Positions 25,779 through 35,506 of a stretch of 64,000 nucleotides of DNA are shown one piece after another (the first letter of the stretch is position 1; each line of letters starts with the position of its first letter). The stretch is from DASZVB01 sp035545855 (GTDB lineage Bacteria > Myxococcota_A > Polyangia > Polyangiales > Polyangiaceae). Below the pieces are notes generated by a model that saw only the letters and a program-made list of their open reading frames with translations, had not been told where the DNA came from and did no database searches. Location of the stretch: the NCBI GenBank assembly GCA_035545855.1, contig DASZXK010000157.1, positions 1-64,000 on the forward strand, given 5' to 3'. The position numbers and the translations under genes are program-made.

Positions 25779-27146
25779 ATGATGAAGTCCACCGCCGACG
25801 ACGAACGCGCGCTCGTGAAGCGTTCGGAACTGTCCCAGCTCTTTCATCAGTCGGAGAAGCCCCGGGAAGCATTCCGGATCGGCGGGGAGGCTGAGAAGAT
25901 CGGCGTCCACGCCCCCGGAGGGACGCCCCTCGCGTACGAGGGGTCGAAGGGCGTCGAGCGCTTGTTCTCCTACCTCGTCTCCGAGCGTGGCTGGCATCCG
26001 GAGCGGGAGACGGAAAGCGGGCCGATCATCGCGCTGACTCGCGGCGCGGCTTCCATCACCCTCGAGCCCGGGGCGCAGTTCGAGCTGTCCGGCGCCCCTC
26101 ACGAAGACGTCCACGCCGTGGATCGGGAGATGCGCGAGCACCTCGTGGAGCTCCAGGAAGTCTCGCGGGAGATCGGGCTCACGTGGCTCGGCGTCGGTTT
26201 CCATCCGATCGCGACGCAGGCCGATCTGCCCTGGGTCCCGAAGAGACGGTACTCGGTGATGAAGCGCTACCTGCCGGAGCGCGGAGCCCGAGGGCTGGAC
26301 ATGATGCGTCGCACCGCGACGGTCCAGGCGAACTTCGACTACTCGAGCGAGGCCGACGCGATGAAGAAGGTCGTCGTGCTGTCGAAGCTCGCGCCGATCA
26401 TCCACGCGATGACCGCGAACTCGCCGTTCTACGAGGGTCGCGTCTCCGAGCGGAAGAGCGAACGGGGAGACGTGTGGCTCCACATGGACCCTTCGAGGTC
26501 CGGGCTCGTCCCCGCGGTCGCGGGCAAGAAGAACCCGACGTACGAGGACTACGTCGAGTGGGCGCTCGACGCGGGGATGTTCCTCTTTCGCCGGGGGGAC
26601 ACGTTCGTCCTGAACACGGGGCAGACGTTCCGGGACTTCCTCGCGAACGGGTTCGAGGGCCACCGCGCGACGTTCTCGGACTGGCAGCTCCACGTGAACA
26701 CGCTGTTCCCGGAGGCGCGCCTCAAGCGAACGATCGAGATGCGCGCGTGCGACATGCTCCCGGAGCGCCTCCTCGGCTCCGTCCCCGCGCTCCTCACGGG
26801 CATCGTCTACGACGAGACGAGTCTGGATCTCGCCGCCGAACTCGCCGAGACGCTGTCCGTCGCGGATCTCGAGGCGGCACGGCCGTCGCTCGTCACGCGC
26901 GGCCTTCGTGCGAACGTCGGGAGCACGTCCGCGCAGAGCCTCGCCCTTCGCGTCCTCGAGATCGCGGAAGCCGGCCTCCGCCGCCGCGCGAAGACGGACG
27001 CGAGCGGCCGCGACGAAACCGTCTTCCTCGCGCCCCTCGCCGAGATCGTCCAACGCGGCGAGTGTCCCGCCGACGAACTGACGCGCGGCCTGTCCCCCGG
27101 CGCGCGGGTCCCGGCCGACGACCTGATCCGTCGAACGCACATCTAG
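25779..27146 (+). CDS. gshA: glutamate-cysteine ligase, plant/proteobacterial GCS2 type
   Basis: 455 residues from ATG 25779 (a second ATG follows at 25782). Glutamate-cysteine ligase makes gamma-glutamylcysteine, the first step of glutathione synthesis. Motifs of the plant-type/GCS2 family are clear: FRIGGEAEKIGV near the start, SITLEPGAQFELSGAPH, WLGVGFHP, MMRRTATVQANFDYSSE and FSDWQLHVNTLFPEARLK with IEMRACD. Length matches the ~450-residue proteobacterial and plant enzymes, not the longer E. coli GshA. No glutathione synthetase gene is nearby, so that step is encoded elsewhere or the product is used directly. Its divergent partner is a Cys-rich lipoprotein gene. Confidence 0.92.
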   Translation: MMKSTADDERALVKRSELSQLFHQSEKPREAFRIGGEAEKIGVHAPGGTPLAYEGSKGVERLFSYLVSERGWHPERETESGPIIALTRGAASITLEPGAQFELSGAPHEDVHAVDREMREHLVELQEVSREIGLTWLGVGFHPIATQADLPWVPKRRYSVMKRYLPERGARGLDMMRRTATVQANFDYSSEADAMKKVVVLSKLAPIIHAMTANSPFYEGRVSERKSERGDVWLHMDPSRSGLVPAVAGKKNPTYEDYVEWALDAGMFLFRRGDTFVLNTGQTFRDFLANGFEGHRATFSDWQLHVNTLFPEARLKRTIEMRACDMLPERLLGSVPALLTGIVYDETSLDLAAELAETLSVADLEAARPSLVTRGLRANVGSTSAQSLALRVLEIAEAGLRRRAKTDASGRDETVFLAPLAEIVQRGECPADELTRGLSPGARVPADDLIRRTHI

Positions 27147-27260
27147 CCGCCTGATCGGTCACGGTGCCGTGGGGGGATACTCCTCACTGGATGGTTTGCA
27201 TACAAACCAAAGTGACGAGACCCGCGATTCACCGTCAGCGAGCGAAGCTCGCTCGCCCTC

Positions 27261-27393
27261 CGCTCGCGCCGTCGCCCTCCGCTCGCGCCGTCGCCCTCCG
27301 CTCGCGCCGTCGCCCTCCGCTCGCGCCGTCGCCCTCCGCTCGCGCCGTCGCCCTCCGCTCGCGCCGTCGCCCTCCGCTCGCGCCGTCGCCGTG
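27261..27393. repeat. seven tandem copies of a 19-bp unit
   Basis: Unit CGCTCGCGCCGTCGCCCTC starts at 27261, 27280, 27299, 27318, 27337, 27356 and 27375; the last ends GTG in place of CTC. Partial copies flank the array on both sides (CGCTCGCCCTC before, CGCTCGCG after). Copies are almost identical, so amplification is recent. It lies about 160 bp upstream of the acyl-CoA dehydrogenase start. There are no unique spacers, so it is not a CRISPR. Confidence 0.95.
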
Positions 27394-27449
27394 CGCTCGC
27401 GCGGGTGATAGCGGTATTCCCTCGTCTTTCCGACGTTTCCCGCGATGGA

Positions 27450-27484
27450 TTGGCCGGTCCAATTATTTCGTGTACGAATATTCG
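27450..27484 (+). promoter_or_regulatory. promoter-like sequence with CGAATATTCG palindrome
   Basis: TTGGCC at 27450-27455 and TACGAA at 27473-27478 are 17 bp apart, in the least GC-rich patch of the gap. The perfect 10-bp palindrome CGAATATTCG (27475-27484) overlaps the -10 side and could be a repressor site, for example for a TetR-type regulator of fatty-acid genes. This is by eye only. Confidence 0.35.
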
Positions 27485-27550
27485 CTGCCCAAAGCACCCG
27501 GGCGGAGAGCCCCGGACGGCGCCTCCGACCCGCACAGGGAGAGTCGAGTC

Positions 27551-28720
27551 ATGTGGAACCCGTACACCGAAGAGCACCAGGCGTTTCGAGAGACGGTCCG
27601 TAAGTTCGCGGAGAACGATCTCTTTCCGTACGCGGACGAGTGGGAAGAAGCGAAGGACTTTCCGAACCACGTGTTCAAGCGCGCGGGCGAGCTCGGGATC
27701 CTCGGCGCGCACTACAAGGAGGAGTTCGGCGGCTCGGGCGGGGACTACTGGTTCTCCGTCGCCAAGGCGGAGGAGCTCCCCCGCGGTGGAAGCGGCGGCG
27801 TCGCGATGGCGCTCCTCGTTCAGAGCGACATGGCGACTCCCGTCATCGGCGATCTCGGCACGAAGGAGCAGATCGCGGAGTTTCTGACGCCCGCGATCAA
27901 GGGCGAAAAGATCGCCGCACTCGGCGTCTCGGAGCCCGGCGCCGGCAGCGACGTCGCCGGCATCCGCACCGTGGCGCGGAAGGACGGGGGCGACTGGGTC
28001 ATCAACGGTCAGAAGACGTTCATCACGAACGGCGCGCGCGCCGACTTCGTGACGCTCCTCGCGAAGACGGACCTCAGCGGCGGGGCCCACGGTTGCTCCT
28101 TCTTCCTGGTTCCGACGAAGACGAAGGGCTTCAACGTCAGCAAGAAGCTGAAGAAGATCGGAAATCACGCCTCCGATACCGCGGAACTCTTCTTCGAGGA
28201 CATGCGGATCCCGGGGAGCTACCTCCTCGGCGAGGAGAACATGGGGTTCATGTACCTGATGCAGAACTTCCAGTCGGAGCGGCTCATCGCGTGCGCGAGC
28301 TCCATCGCCGGCGCTGAGTACGCGCTCGCGATCGCCAGGAACTACGGCGAACAGCGCGTCGCCTTCGGCAAACCGATCATCAAGCGCGAGCTCTGGCAGC
28401 ACAAGTTCGTCGACCTCTACACGAAGGTCGAGATGGCGAAGGCGTTCGTCTACAAGGTCGTCGACGCCTACAACGAGGACAAGTACGTGAAGGGCGGCCA
28501 GCTCTCCATGGAGACGGTGAAGCTCATCAGCATGACCAAGGTCGCCGTCGGGGACATCGTCTCCGAGGTGATGGACACGTGTCTCCAGTTCCACGGCGGC
28601 TGGGGCTACATCGAGGAGTACCGCATCGCCCGTGCGTGGCGGGACTCGCGCCTCTTCCGCATCGGCGGCGGCACGACGGAGACGATGCGGTACTACATCG
28701 CGAAGCTCATGGGCATGTGA
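27551..28720 (+). CDS. acyl-CoA dehydrogenase
   Basis: 389 residues, typical. FAD enzyme that oxidises an acyl-CoA to the trans-2-enoyl-CoA, passing electrons to ETF. Signatures are LGVSEPGAGSDVAGI, WVINGQKTFITNGARAD, RVAFGKPI and CLQFHGGWGYIEEY, where the last Glu region is the catalytic-base position used by several family branches. The ATG at 27551 has GGGAGAG about 7 bp upstream. No partner beta-oxidation gene is adjacent, so substrate length or branching cannot be assigned. A probable promoter and palindrome precede it. Confidence 0.93.
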   Translation: MWNPYTEEHQAFRETVRKFAENDLFPYADEWEEAKDFPNHVFKRAGELGILGAHYKEEFGGSGGDYWFSVAKAEELPRGGSGGVAMALLVQSDMATPVIGDLGTKEQIAEFLTPAIKGEKIAALGVSEPGAGSDVAGIRTVARKDGGDWVINGQKTFITNGARADFVTLLAKTDLSGGAHGCSFFLVPTKTKGFNVSKKLKKIGNHASDTAELFFEDMRIPGSYLLGEENMGFMYLMQNFQSERLIACASSIAGAEYALAIARNYGEQRVAFGKPIIKRELWQHKFVDLYTKVEMAKAFVYKVVDAYNEDKYVKGGQLSMETVKLISMTKVAVGDIVSEVMDTCLQFHGGWGYIEEYRIARAWRDSRLFRIGGGTTETMRYYIAKLMGM

Positions 28721-28923
28721 GCGTTCGGCGCCCGCGCAGGATCGGGTTGCCACGGTTGCCCGAGCCTCGATCGGTGCCACACCGACCCTGCACGGCGGCT
28801 CGTCACGACCGATGCTCTGGAGGGGGACGCTGGGCCCCGGGTCCGTCGCCCGGATCTTGACTATCGATCTTCCGGGGAGAGGGACGCTACGAGAGGAGTC
28901 TACGTTCCACGTCGGGGGACCTC

Positions 28924-30324
28924 ATGTGGCGCTTCTTCTTGGATTCCTGGCACAGCGTCTGGGATGGCTCTGCCCCGCTCGGGGATCGCGTGCGCGGCAT
29001 CACGTTCGTGCTGCTCGTCCTCTCGCTGCTCGCGTTCTTCGTCGGTGGAATCGCGGACCGCGCGCGGGACTGGAACCCCGAGGAAGAGCGGCGCGACGGC
29101 GCGAGCGAGTGGAAGGTCCGGCTTCTCCGGGTGCAGCACCTGCTCCGCGGCGCGGCCGTCCCGTTTTTTCCGCTGGCGGAGTATCTCCCGGTCACGTCGG
29201 GCGCGTCGGTCATCGCCTCGCTCTTGCTCGGTCTTCTCGCGCTCGACCGGGAGCTCCGATGGGCGGCCGCGGCGGCGGCCGTGCCAGCGCTGCTCGTCCT
29301 GCTCCAGTACGTCTACCTGTGGGCGCACATACCTGGAGAAGAGGAGGAGCCGAAGAGCACCCACGCCTCCGACGACATCAAGGACCCGGACATCCAGGCT
29401 GCGCGGGCCCGCAAGGCCGTCGAAGCAGCCTACGGAGCGCGGACCCTCTTCATCCGCTACGGATTTCCCGCGATCGTGCTCCTCATCGAGGGCCTCGTGC
29501 TCGTCTTCGCACTGGTGAGACCGACGAGCTTCCTCGGTTTCAAGCGCTGGGAGGTCGCGTACGGCGCTCAGTTCGGCGCGCTCGGCGCGTACGTGTGGGC
29601 CACGCTCGAGCTCGGTCGCCGAAGCTTTCGTCGGGACGTGACGAGCGGGATCGCTCTCTGGTGCGTCGTCACGCTCGCCGTCGGACCGCTGCTCGCCGCG
29701 TCCCTCGCGCTGTTCTTCACGCCCAAGCCGAAGGACGGGGACGCGTGGCAGCTCGCAGTCGTCTTCTTCTATGCCGGGTACGCGCCACGCACGGTGCTCG
29801 CCGCCATCACGTCGGCAGCCTCCCAGCTCCTTCGCGTGGGAACGCCCGCGGCCGTGGAGATGCGGACGACCCCACTCACCAAGATCCGCGGCATCAATCT
29901 CCAGATTCAGGACCGCCTCGCGGAGGAAGGCGTCGACAACGTCGAGACGCTCGCGACGGTCGAGCCCATCCGCCTCCACCGGGATACGAGCTTCGACCTT
30001 CGCACCATCCTCTGGTGGATCGACGAAGCGCTTCTCGTGATGTACGTGCCCCAGCGCTTCCAGTTGCTGGAAGAACAAGGCATCACGGGCGCGATCGACC
30101 TAGCGGACCTGGCTTCACCGACCGGGCCCACCAATGCGATCGATGCGATCGCGAAGCACGCGAACATGACCAGCGAGGAGTTCCAGGCGCTCGCTCGCCG
30201 CGTACGCATGGACCGCCACGTCAACTACGTCTGGTGGCTCTACAATCGGTACGGAGCGAACGGTTCCCGTCCGTCGGGCGACGGCGCCGCGAGCCGGGCT
30301 CCGAGAGACGGCGGTTCGTCCTGA
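28924..30324 (+). CDS. multi-pass membrane protein with helix-hairpin-helix-like C-terminus
   Basis: 466 residues. About seven hydrophobic segments: ~24-44, 72-88, 103-125, 178-197, 212-228, 243-266 and 276-296. A soluble C-terminal ~150 residues follows. This contains TKIRGINLQIQDRLAEEGVDNVETLATVEPIRL, whose pattern G-I-x-x-x-x-x-x-L-x-x-x-G-V-x-x-V-x-x-L-A resembles the helix-hairpin-helix fold seen in Rad51/RNA polymerase alpha-like 'DUF4332' domains. The fold is usually for DNA or protein binding. I recognise no family for the whole chain. The gene stands alone in a 203-bp leader; its 3' end faces an unknown gene across a hairpin. Function unknown. Confidence 0.75.
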   Translation: MWRFFLDSWHSVWDGSAPLGDRVRGITFVLLVLSLLAFFVGGIADRARDWNPEEERRDGASEWKVRLLRVQHLLRGAAVPFFPLAEYLPVTSGASVIASLLLGLLALDRELRWAAAAAAVPALLVLLQYVYLWAHIPGEEEEPKSTHASDDIKDPDIQAARARKAVEAAYGARTLFIRYGFPAIVLLIEGLVLVFALVRPTSFLGFKRWEVAYGAQFGALGAYVWATLELGRRSFRRDVTSGIALWCVVTLAVGPLLAASLALFFTPKPKDGDAWQLAVVFFYAGYAPRTVLAAITSAASQLLRVGTPAAVEMRTTPLTKIRGINLQIQDRLAEEGVDNVETLATVEPIRLHRDTSFDLRTILWWIDEALLVMYVPQRFQLLEEQGITGAIDLADLASPTGPTNAIDAIAKHANMTSEEFQALARRVRMDRHVNYVWWLYNRYGANGSRPSGDGAASRAPRDGGSS

Positions 30325-30432
30325 TTCCGGCCTCGCCGAGCCCGAATCGTCGAAGAAGTTCCGGCCCTCGAGCACGCCGTCGTGGTCCCGCGAAATCCTC
30401 GGCCCCCGCCGCGGCGCTCGGCCCCCGGAGCC

Positions 30433-30452
30433 GACGCCGCTCAGTCGGCGTC
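30433..30452. terminator. hairpin between convergent genes
   Basis: GACGCCG (30433-30439), loop CTCAGT, CGGCGTC (30446-30452): perfect 7-bp stem just past the membrane-protein gene and touching the stop of the leftward gene. Likely a shared terminator, without a T tract. Confidence 0.45.
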
Positions 30453-31026
30453 ACCACGCCGTCGCGAGCCGGATCTTTTCGGCCTGCCCGACCCGGTAGA
30501 AGCGCCGGAGAAAAGCCAGCGCCTGGGCTCCGGGGGAGCGCGTGCGGAGTCGTCCCGCGACGCGCGCGGCGAGCGTCGCCGCGAGCCGGTAGCGGTGGCC
30601 GCGCTCCGTCTCCTCCGCGTGGAGATGCCGGACGTTTCCGTAGAGTGCGCGGGACGCTTGGCGGGCTCTCGCGGCGTCGAGGCGCGTTCCCTCGAACGCC
30701 AGCACGACGAACTTGTCGACCTCGGCCTGGAGCTCCAGCTCGAGCTCCGTCGCGGGGAGCTCCACGCGCGCCCGCTCGGCGACGTACACGAAGTGGCTGA
30801 CGCCCTCGACGAGCTGCGCGTGATGATCGAGACGCGCTGAAGCGTCGTTCACGGGCAAGAGGAGCGCGAGCTCGAGCGCGCCCTCGTTCTCGCGCACGAA
30901 CAGCGTTTCCCGCTCGCCGGCCTCGGCGTCGCGGACGTACTCCGTCACGTCGGGGCCCGCCTCGAGCTCGTAGAAGGACTCGAGCCGCCGCTGGATTCGC
31001 CGTGCGCGCTCGTGCCTCGCGTCCAT
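30451..31026 (-). CDS. hypothetical protein, 191 aa
   Basis: 191 residues starting MDARHERARRIQRRLESFYELE. No signal or membrane helix. The first half alternates strands and helices (ETLFVRENEGALELALLLP, HFVYVAERARVELP), the second is Arg-rich helix (ARARQASRALYGNVRHL, AQALAFLRRFYRV). It starts 5 bp after the stop of the upstream unknown gene, so the two form an operon and are likely to act together. The composition is that of a real gene on this strand. I recognise no family. Confidence 0.65.
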   Translation of the reverse strand: MDARHERARRIQRRLESFYELEAGPDVTEYVRDAEAGERETLFVRENEGALELALLLPVNDASARLDHHAQLVEGVSHFVYVAERARVELPATELELELQAEVDKFVVLAFEGTRLDAARARQASRALYGNVRHLHAEETERGHRYRLAATLAARVAGRLRTRSPGAQALAFLRRFYRVGQAEKIRLATAW

Positions 31027-31031
31027 GGCGC

Positions 31032-31640
31032 TCAGTGGAGGGTCCCGCTCCCGCGGAGGGGGACGATTCCCCACCCGGCCAGCGCTTGCGCCAGCGCGGG
31101 CGTGCCGCGCCGGCTCCACCGCTCGTAGACGTCGAGCACGCTCTTCGGTGACGTCGCGCTCGTCGCGTAGAGCGCGTCCGCGACGTCTTCGAGGAGCTTC
31201 ACGAGATCCGCGAAGTGCGTCGCGAGCTCGTCGAAGACGTGCGGGCCGCGGTTCTCTCCCGCCGCTCGCCGGAGCATCGCCGACGCGGCGTCGTATGCCG
31301 TCCTGCCCAGGTCCTGCACGAAGCGCCGTTCCACGCCGCGTCGCTCGAGGCTCTCGGCGAAGAACCCGCTCACGTACAGGGCGTGATCACCGAGCCCCCG
31401 GAGTCGCTCGAAGCGCGCCGGGCCGACGGTGTCGAGCGCGTCTCGGAGCTGCAGGCTCAGGGGCCTGTCGAGCGCGGCCTTCGAGAGCGCGCCTGGCTGC
31501 GCGTACCCGGCGAGGAGGCCGGCGACGTAGAGGGCGGTGGGTGCGTCCGGGTCGGCTCCTCGGGCCCGGGCGGCCTCTCTCACCCGGGTCTCGAAGAACG
31601 CGAGGACGGTTTCGTTGGAGTCGATCACGGGGCTGACCAC
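31032..31640 (-). CDS. hypothetical protein, 202 aa
   Basis: 202 residues from a GTG at 31638-31640; another in-frame GTG at 31626-31628 is equally possible, and neither has a clear ribosome site. Predicted all-helical and soluble: ETVLAFFETRVREAARAR, LRDALDTVGPARFERL, HALYVSGFFAESLERR, HFADLVKLLEDVADALYA. No motif I can name. It lies 5 bp upstream of the other unknown gene on the minus strand, and divergent from groESL. Confidence 0.65.
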   Translation of the reverse strand: MVSPVIDSNETVLAFFETRVREAARARGADPDAPTALYVAGLLAGYAQPGALSKAALDRPLSLQLRDALDTVGPARFERLRGLGDHALYVSGFFAESLERRGVERRFVQDLGRTAYDAASAMLRRAAGENRGPHVFDELATHFADLVKLLEDVADALYATSATSPKSVLDVYERWSRRGTPALAQALAGWGIVPLRGSGTLH

Positions 31641-31727
31641 TAAACAAAGGTACGGCGCCCCGCGTTTCTGCCAGAGTCTCCCGGGCCGATTTTCAGCACT
31701 CGGAGGCGGAGGCTGCCAGAACGGGCC

Positions 31728-31755
31728 TTGACACCCCTTGCCGGATGCCTAACCT
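31728..31755 (+). promoter_or_regulatory. sigma-70-type promoter for groESL
   Basis: TTGACA at 31728-31733, a 16-bp spacer and TAACCT at 31750-31755. Perfect -35, weak -10. Predicted start falls just before the CIRCE element, so HrcA bound there would block it. Leader to groES is about 175 nt. Confidence 0.6.
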
Positions 31756-31764
31756 CCAGCGCTG

Positions 31765-31791
31765 CTAGCACTCGGGGCTGTTGAGTGCCAA
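31765..31791 (+). promoter_or_regulatory. CIRCE operator (HrcA-binding site)
   Basis: CTAGCACTC, exactly 9 bp, then GAGTGCCAA, matching the CIRCE consensus TTAGCACTC-N9-GAGTGCTAA in 16 of 18 arm positions. It sits right downstream of the -10 of the groESL promoter, the standard place for HrcA repression, with release on heat shock. Confidence 0.93.
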
Positions 31792-31935
31792 CGGCCAGGA
31801 GCGCAGCAAAAACGGGGACTTGAGAGGACGTTCCTCCAGGGCATCACCCGAAATCATCGTCTCTCGCGGGCACCGCTTTCGGGAGCGAAGCGAGAGAAGC
31901 ACCCCCCAACACTCGAAACACACGGAGAGTTTTCC

Positions 31936-32226
31936 ATGAAGATCAGACCGCTGCAGGACCGCGTGCTCGTAAAGCGCGTGGAAGAAGAGCAGAAGACCAA
32001 GGGCGGAATCATCATCCCCGACTCGGCGAAGGAGAAGCCCATCGAGGGCGAGGTCATCGCCGTCGGCAACGGCAAGGTGCTGGAAGACGGCAAGGTCCGC
32101 GCCCTCGACATCAAGAAGGGCGATCGGATCCTCTTCGGCAAGTACGCCGGCACGGAAGTGAAGATCGAGAACGTCGAACACCTCATCCTGCGCGAGGAAG
32201 ACATCCTCGGCGTCATCGAGAAGTGA
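31936..32226 (+). CDS. groES: GroES co-chaperonin
   Basis: 96 residues. Complete Cpn10: MKIRPLQDRVLVKRVEEE at the start, mobile-loop region TKGGIIIPDSAKEKP, then GEVIAVGNGK, GDRILFGKYAGTEVKI and the end YLILREEDILGV-like ILREEDILGVIEK. It caps the GroEL ring for ATP-driven folding in the cytoplasm. Ribosome site GGAGAG precedes the ATG. First gene of the CIRCE-controlled operon, 14 bp before groEL. Confidence 0.98.
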   Translation: MKIRPLQDRVLVKRVEEEQKTKGGIIIPDSAKEKPIEGEVIAVGNGKVLEDGKVRALDIKKGDRILFGKYAGTEVKIENVEHLILREEDILGVIEK

Positions 32227-32240
32227 GAAGGAGCTGACAG

Positions 32241-33866
<1,626 letters not shown>

Positions 33867-33911
33867 GAGCACGCTGGCGCGACCGCGCGGCCCGTCCGGG
33901 CTGCACGGTCC

Positions 33912-33954
33912 CGACGAAAGGCCGATTCCGCGCGGGCGGAGTCGGCCTTCGTCG
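33912..33954 (+). terminator. terminator-like long stem after groEL
   Basis: CGACGAAAGGCCGATTCCGC (33912-33931) pairs with GCGGAGTCGGCCTTCGTCG ending at 33954, about 18 pairs with one bulge and one wobble, around a short loop. It begins 45 bp after the groEL stop and ends in TTC-rich sequence. Confidence 0.6.
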
Positions 33955-34046
33955 TTCATCCAGACTGTATCGATCGTTCTCGGCCGCGGATCGCTCGACT
34001 TGGCGGCGAACGCTTGTAGAGTCCCCCCCTCGGAGGGCTTCCTTTC

Positions 34047-34688
34047 TTGTTCGCCCCTCGTCTGTCCCGGATCTTGCTGCTCTCGGCGCTGCTCGCGCCG
34101 TCGTGCGCGAAGAAGCACGCGCCGACGATCGTGTGTCCTCGCGCAGAGCCCGCGTTCCGGCTGCAGGTATCGGCGATCGCGGCGGCGGTCCCCGACGGTA
34201 CCCGCATCGAGGTGACCGGGTATCAGGGGAACCAGTCGGAGACGTTCGTCGCCGGCGAACCGGGACGCCACGTGGACGTGTGTTGCCAGTTCGGCCCTCG
34301 CGTCACCGGCGCTCTCCCGCACGTCGTCTGTCCGACGGGGAGCACGACGTCCTCGGTCGGCACCGTGCGAGCACACCTGGACGAAGACGGTTCGGTCGTG
34401 CTGGACGGGAGCGCGCCGGTGGACGCTTCCGTTCGATTCGAGGGAGGCGCCGGCGGCGAACGGGACGGCGGCACGCGCGATTCGGGCGCTCCGCCCCCTC
34501 CCGATGGAGGCAACCCCGATCGCGCCCTTCAGTGCGAGCTCTGGACGAACGGCTCCGCCACGCTTCACGTCGCCGCGCCGCACTTCGCGCCCGTGACGGA
34601 AGATCTCGTCTCGAAGCTCCGGGACGACGGGTGCGGCGTCCGCACCGTGGACACGGAGCTCGTGCTCGTGCACGTCGACGGCGGCTGA
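34047..34688 (+). CDS. putative lipoprotein, unknown function
   Basis: 213 residues from a TTG with GGAGGG 9 bp upstream, so the rare start is well supported. The signal ends in LAPSC (Cys20). The mature part has strands with spaced Cys (VCCQFGPRV, HVVCPTGSTTSSV), a Gly/Asp-rich linker (EGGAGGERDGGTRDSG) and a second small domain (QCELWTNGSATLHVAAPHF, HDGCGVRTVDTELVLVHV-like end). Four or more Cys may form disulfides in the periplasm. No family recognised. Not linked to neighbours: groEL lies upstream beyond a terminator and the next gene is convergent. Confidence 0.72.
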   Translation: MFAPRLSRILLLSALLAPSCAKKHAPTIVCPRAEPAFRLQVSAIAAAVPDGTRIEVTGYQGNQSETFVAGEPGRHVDVCCQFGPRVTGALPHVVCPTGSTTSSVGTVRAHLDEDGSVVLDGSAPVDASVRFEGGAGGERDGGTRDSGAPPPPDGGNPDRALQCELWTNGSATLHVAAPHFAPVTEDLVSKLRDDGCGVRTVDTELVLVHVDGG

Positions 34689-34734
34689 CCACGACGCGAA
34701 TCGACCGAGACCGCCGTTCGTCCCCGGAGCTCGC

Positions 34735-34755
34735 GAGGCGGCGAGTCCTCGCCTC
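34735..34755. terminator. hairpin between convergent genes
   Basis: GAGGCG (34735-34740), 9-nt loop, CGCCTC (34750-34755): a 6-bp perfect stem directly before the leftward gene's stop. Modest as a terminator, but it is placed where one is expected. Confidence 0.4.
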
Positions 34756-35415
34756 TCAGTGCGAGGGGGGGCGGCCCGGCGGGGGCGCGTCCTCGTCGCT
34801 CGTCGTCGTCGTGACGGAATCGCCGGTCGCGATGTCCACCCGTGGCCCGAAGGAGCGGAGGACGGCGGTCTCCCGCTCGTGACCGGAGTCGCTCGCCGCC
34901 TCGGCGTCGATCTCCACGAGTCCGACGTGAGGACAGAGGGTCGTCGTGACGACGCGCTGGAGTCCCGGTTCGCCCGTCTCCTCCACGGTCTTCAGACACC
35001 CCTGGAACTGCCCGGCAGGCACCGTGACGGCCTCGTCCACCGCGTCGAGTCGGACGACACCCGTCTTGCTGCGCCACGTGCGACCCTTCTGGATCGGGCC
35101 CTGCAGGAGATAGCCGCCCTCGACGTAGGCGACGCCGTCGGGCAAGATCTCGAGACGCTCCGTCTTCGCGCTCATCTTCAGATCCACTCGCCCCTCGCGC
35201 GGTCGGAAGATCTGGACGATGAGCACTCCACGGGCTCCCGTCGACTCCCGGGTGGTGTCGTAGGAGAACACCGTCCCGTCTTCGAGCGGCAGGTACTTCT
35301 CGATCTCGGTGGTGGACACGGCAGGAGCCGCGGCGGGGGCGACCTCGGGCGGGGGCGTGGAATGGCACGCGGCGGCGAGGAACGAGCACAGTGCGGCGAA
35401 GAGGCGACGGCGCAT
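34756..35415 (-). CDS. putative lipoprotein, unknown function
   Basis: 219 residues. MRRRLFAALCSFLAAAC is a lipoprotein signal with lipobox AAAC (Cys17). The mature protein has alternating strands (VFSYDTTRESTGARGVLIVQIF, RVDLKMSAKTERLEIL, VRLDAVDEAVTVPAGQFQGCLKTVEE, VVTTTLCPHVGLVEID). The phrase VPAGxFxGCLxTxE and late CPxVGLV resemble a fold common in secreted proteins of Gram-negatives that often carries a single disulfide between those two Cys. Family name not certain. A longer in-frame reading upstream has shadow composition and is rejected. Sequence near the ATG (GAAGGA) is close for a ribosome site. Confidence 0.72.
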   Translation of the reverse strand: MRRRLFAALCSFLAAACHSTPPPEVAPAAAPAVSTTEIEKYLPLEDGTVFSYDTTRESTGARGVLIVQIFRPREGRVDLKMSAKTERLEILPDGVAYVEGGYLLQGPIQKGRTWRSKTGVVRLDAVDEAVTVPAGQFQGCLKTVEETGEPGLQRVVTTTLCPHVGLVEIDAEAASDSGHERETAVLRSFGPRVDIATGDSVTTTTSDEDAPPPGRPPSH

Positions 35416-35506
35416 TCCTTCGAGGAGTAGCGGACCTCGGGCGGGAGGGGTAGCGCGGAGCGCCGGGGTCGGGCGCGCTGCGTGCGCCGTGCCGTGCGCC
35501 GTCGGG

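Larger units (their letters stand above)
27147..27550. other. 404-bp gap before acyl-CoA dehydrogenase, with tandem repeats and promoter-like AT island
   Basis: No gene here. The gap holds seven tandem copies of a 19-bp unit, a hairpin (GCGAGCGA...TCGCTCGC, about 27238-27256) just before the array, and an AT-richer patch near 27455-27490 that is the likely promoter. Open frames through the repeats read on both strands only because the unit has no stop codons. Confidence 0.7.

Noticed and set aside
27261..27393. Regular repeats as a CRISPR array or repeat-protein gene
   Set aside because: Units are adjacent with no unique spacers, no cas gene is near, and the open frames exist only because the 19-bp unit lacks stops.
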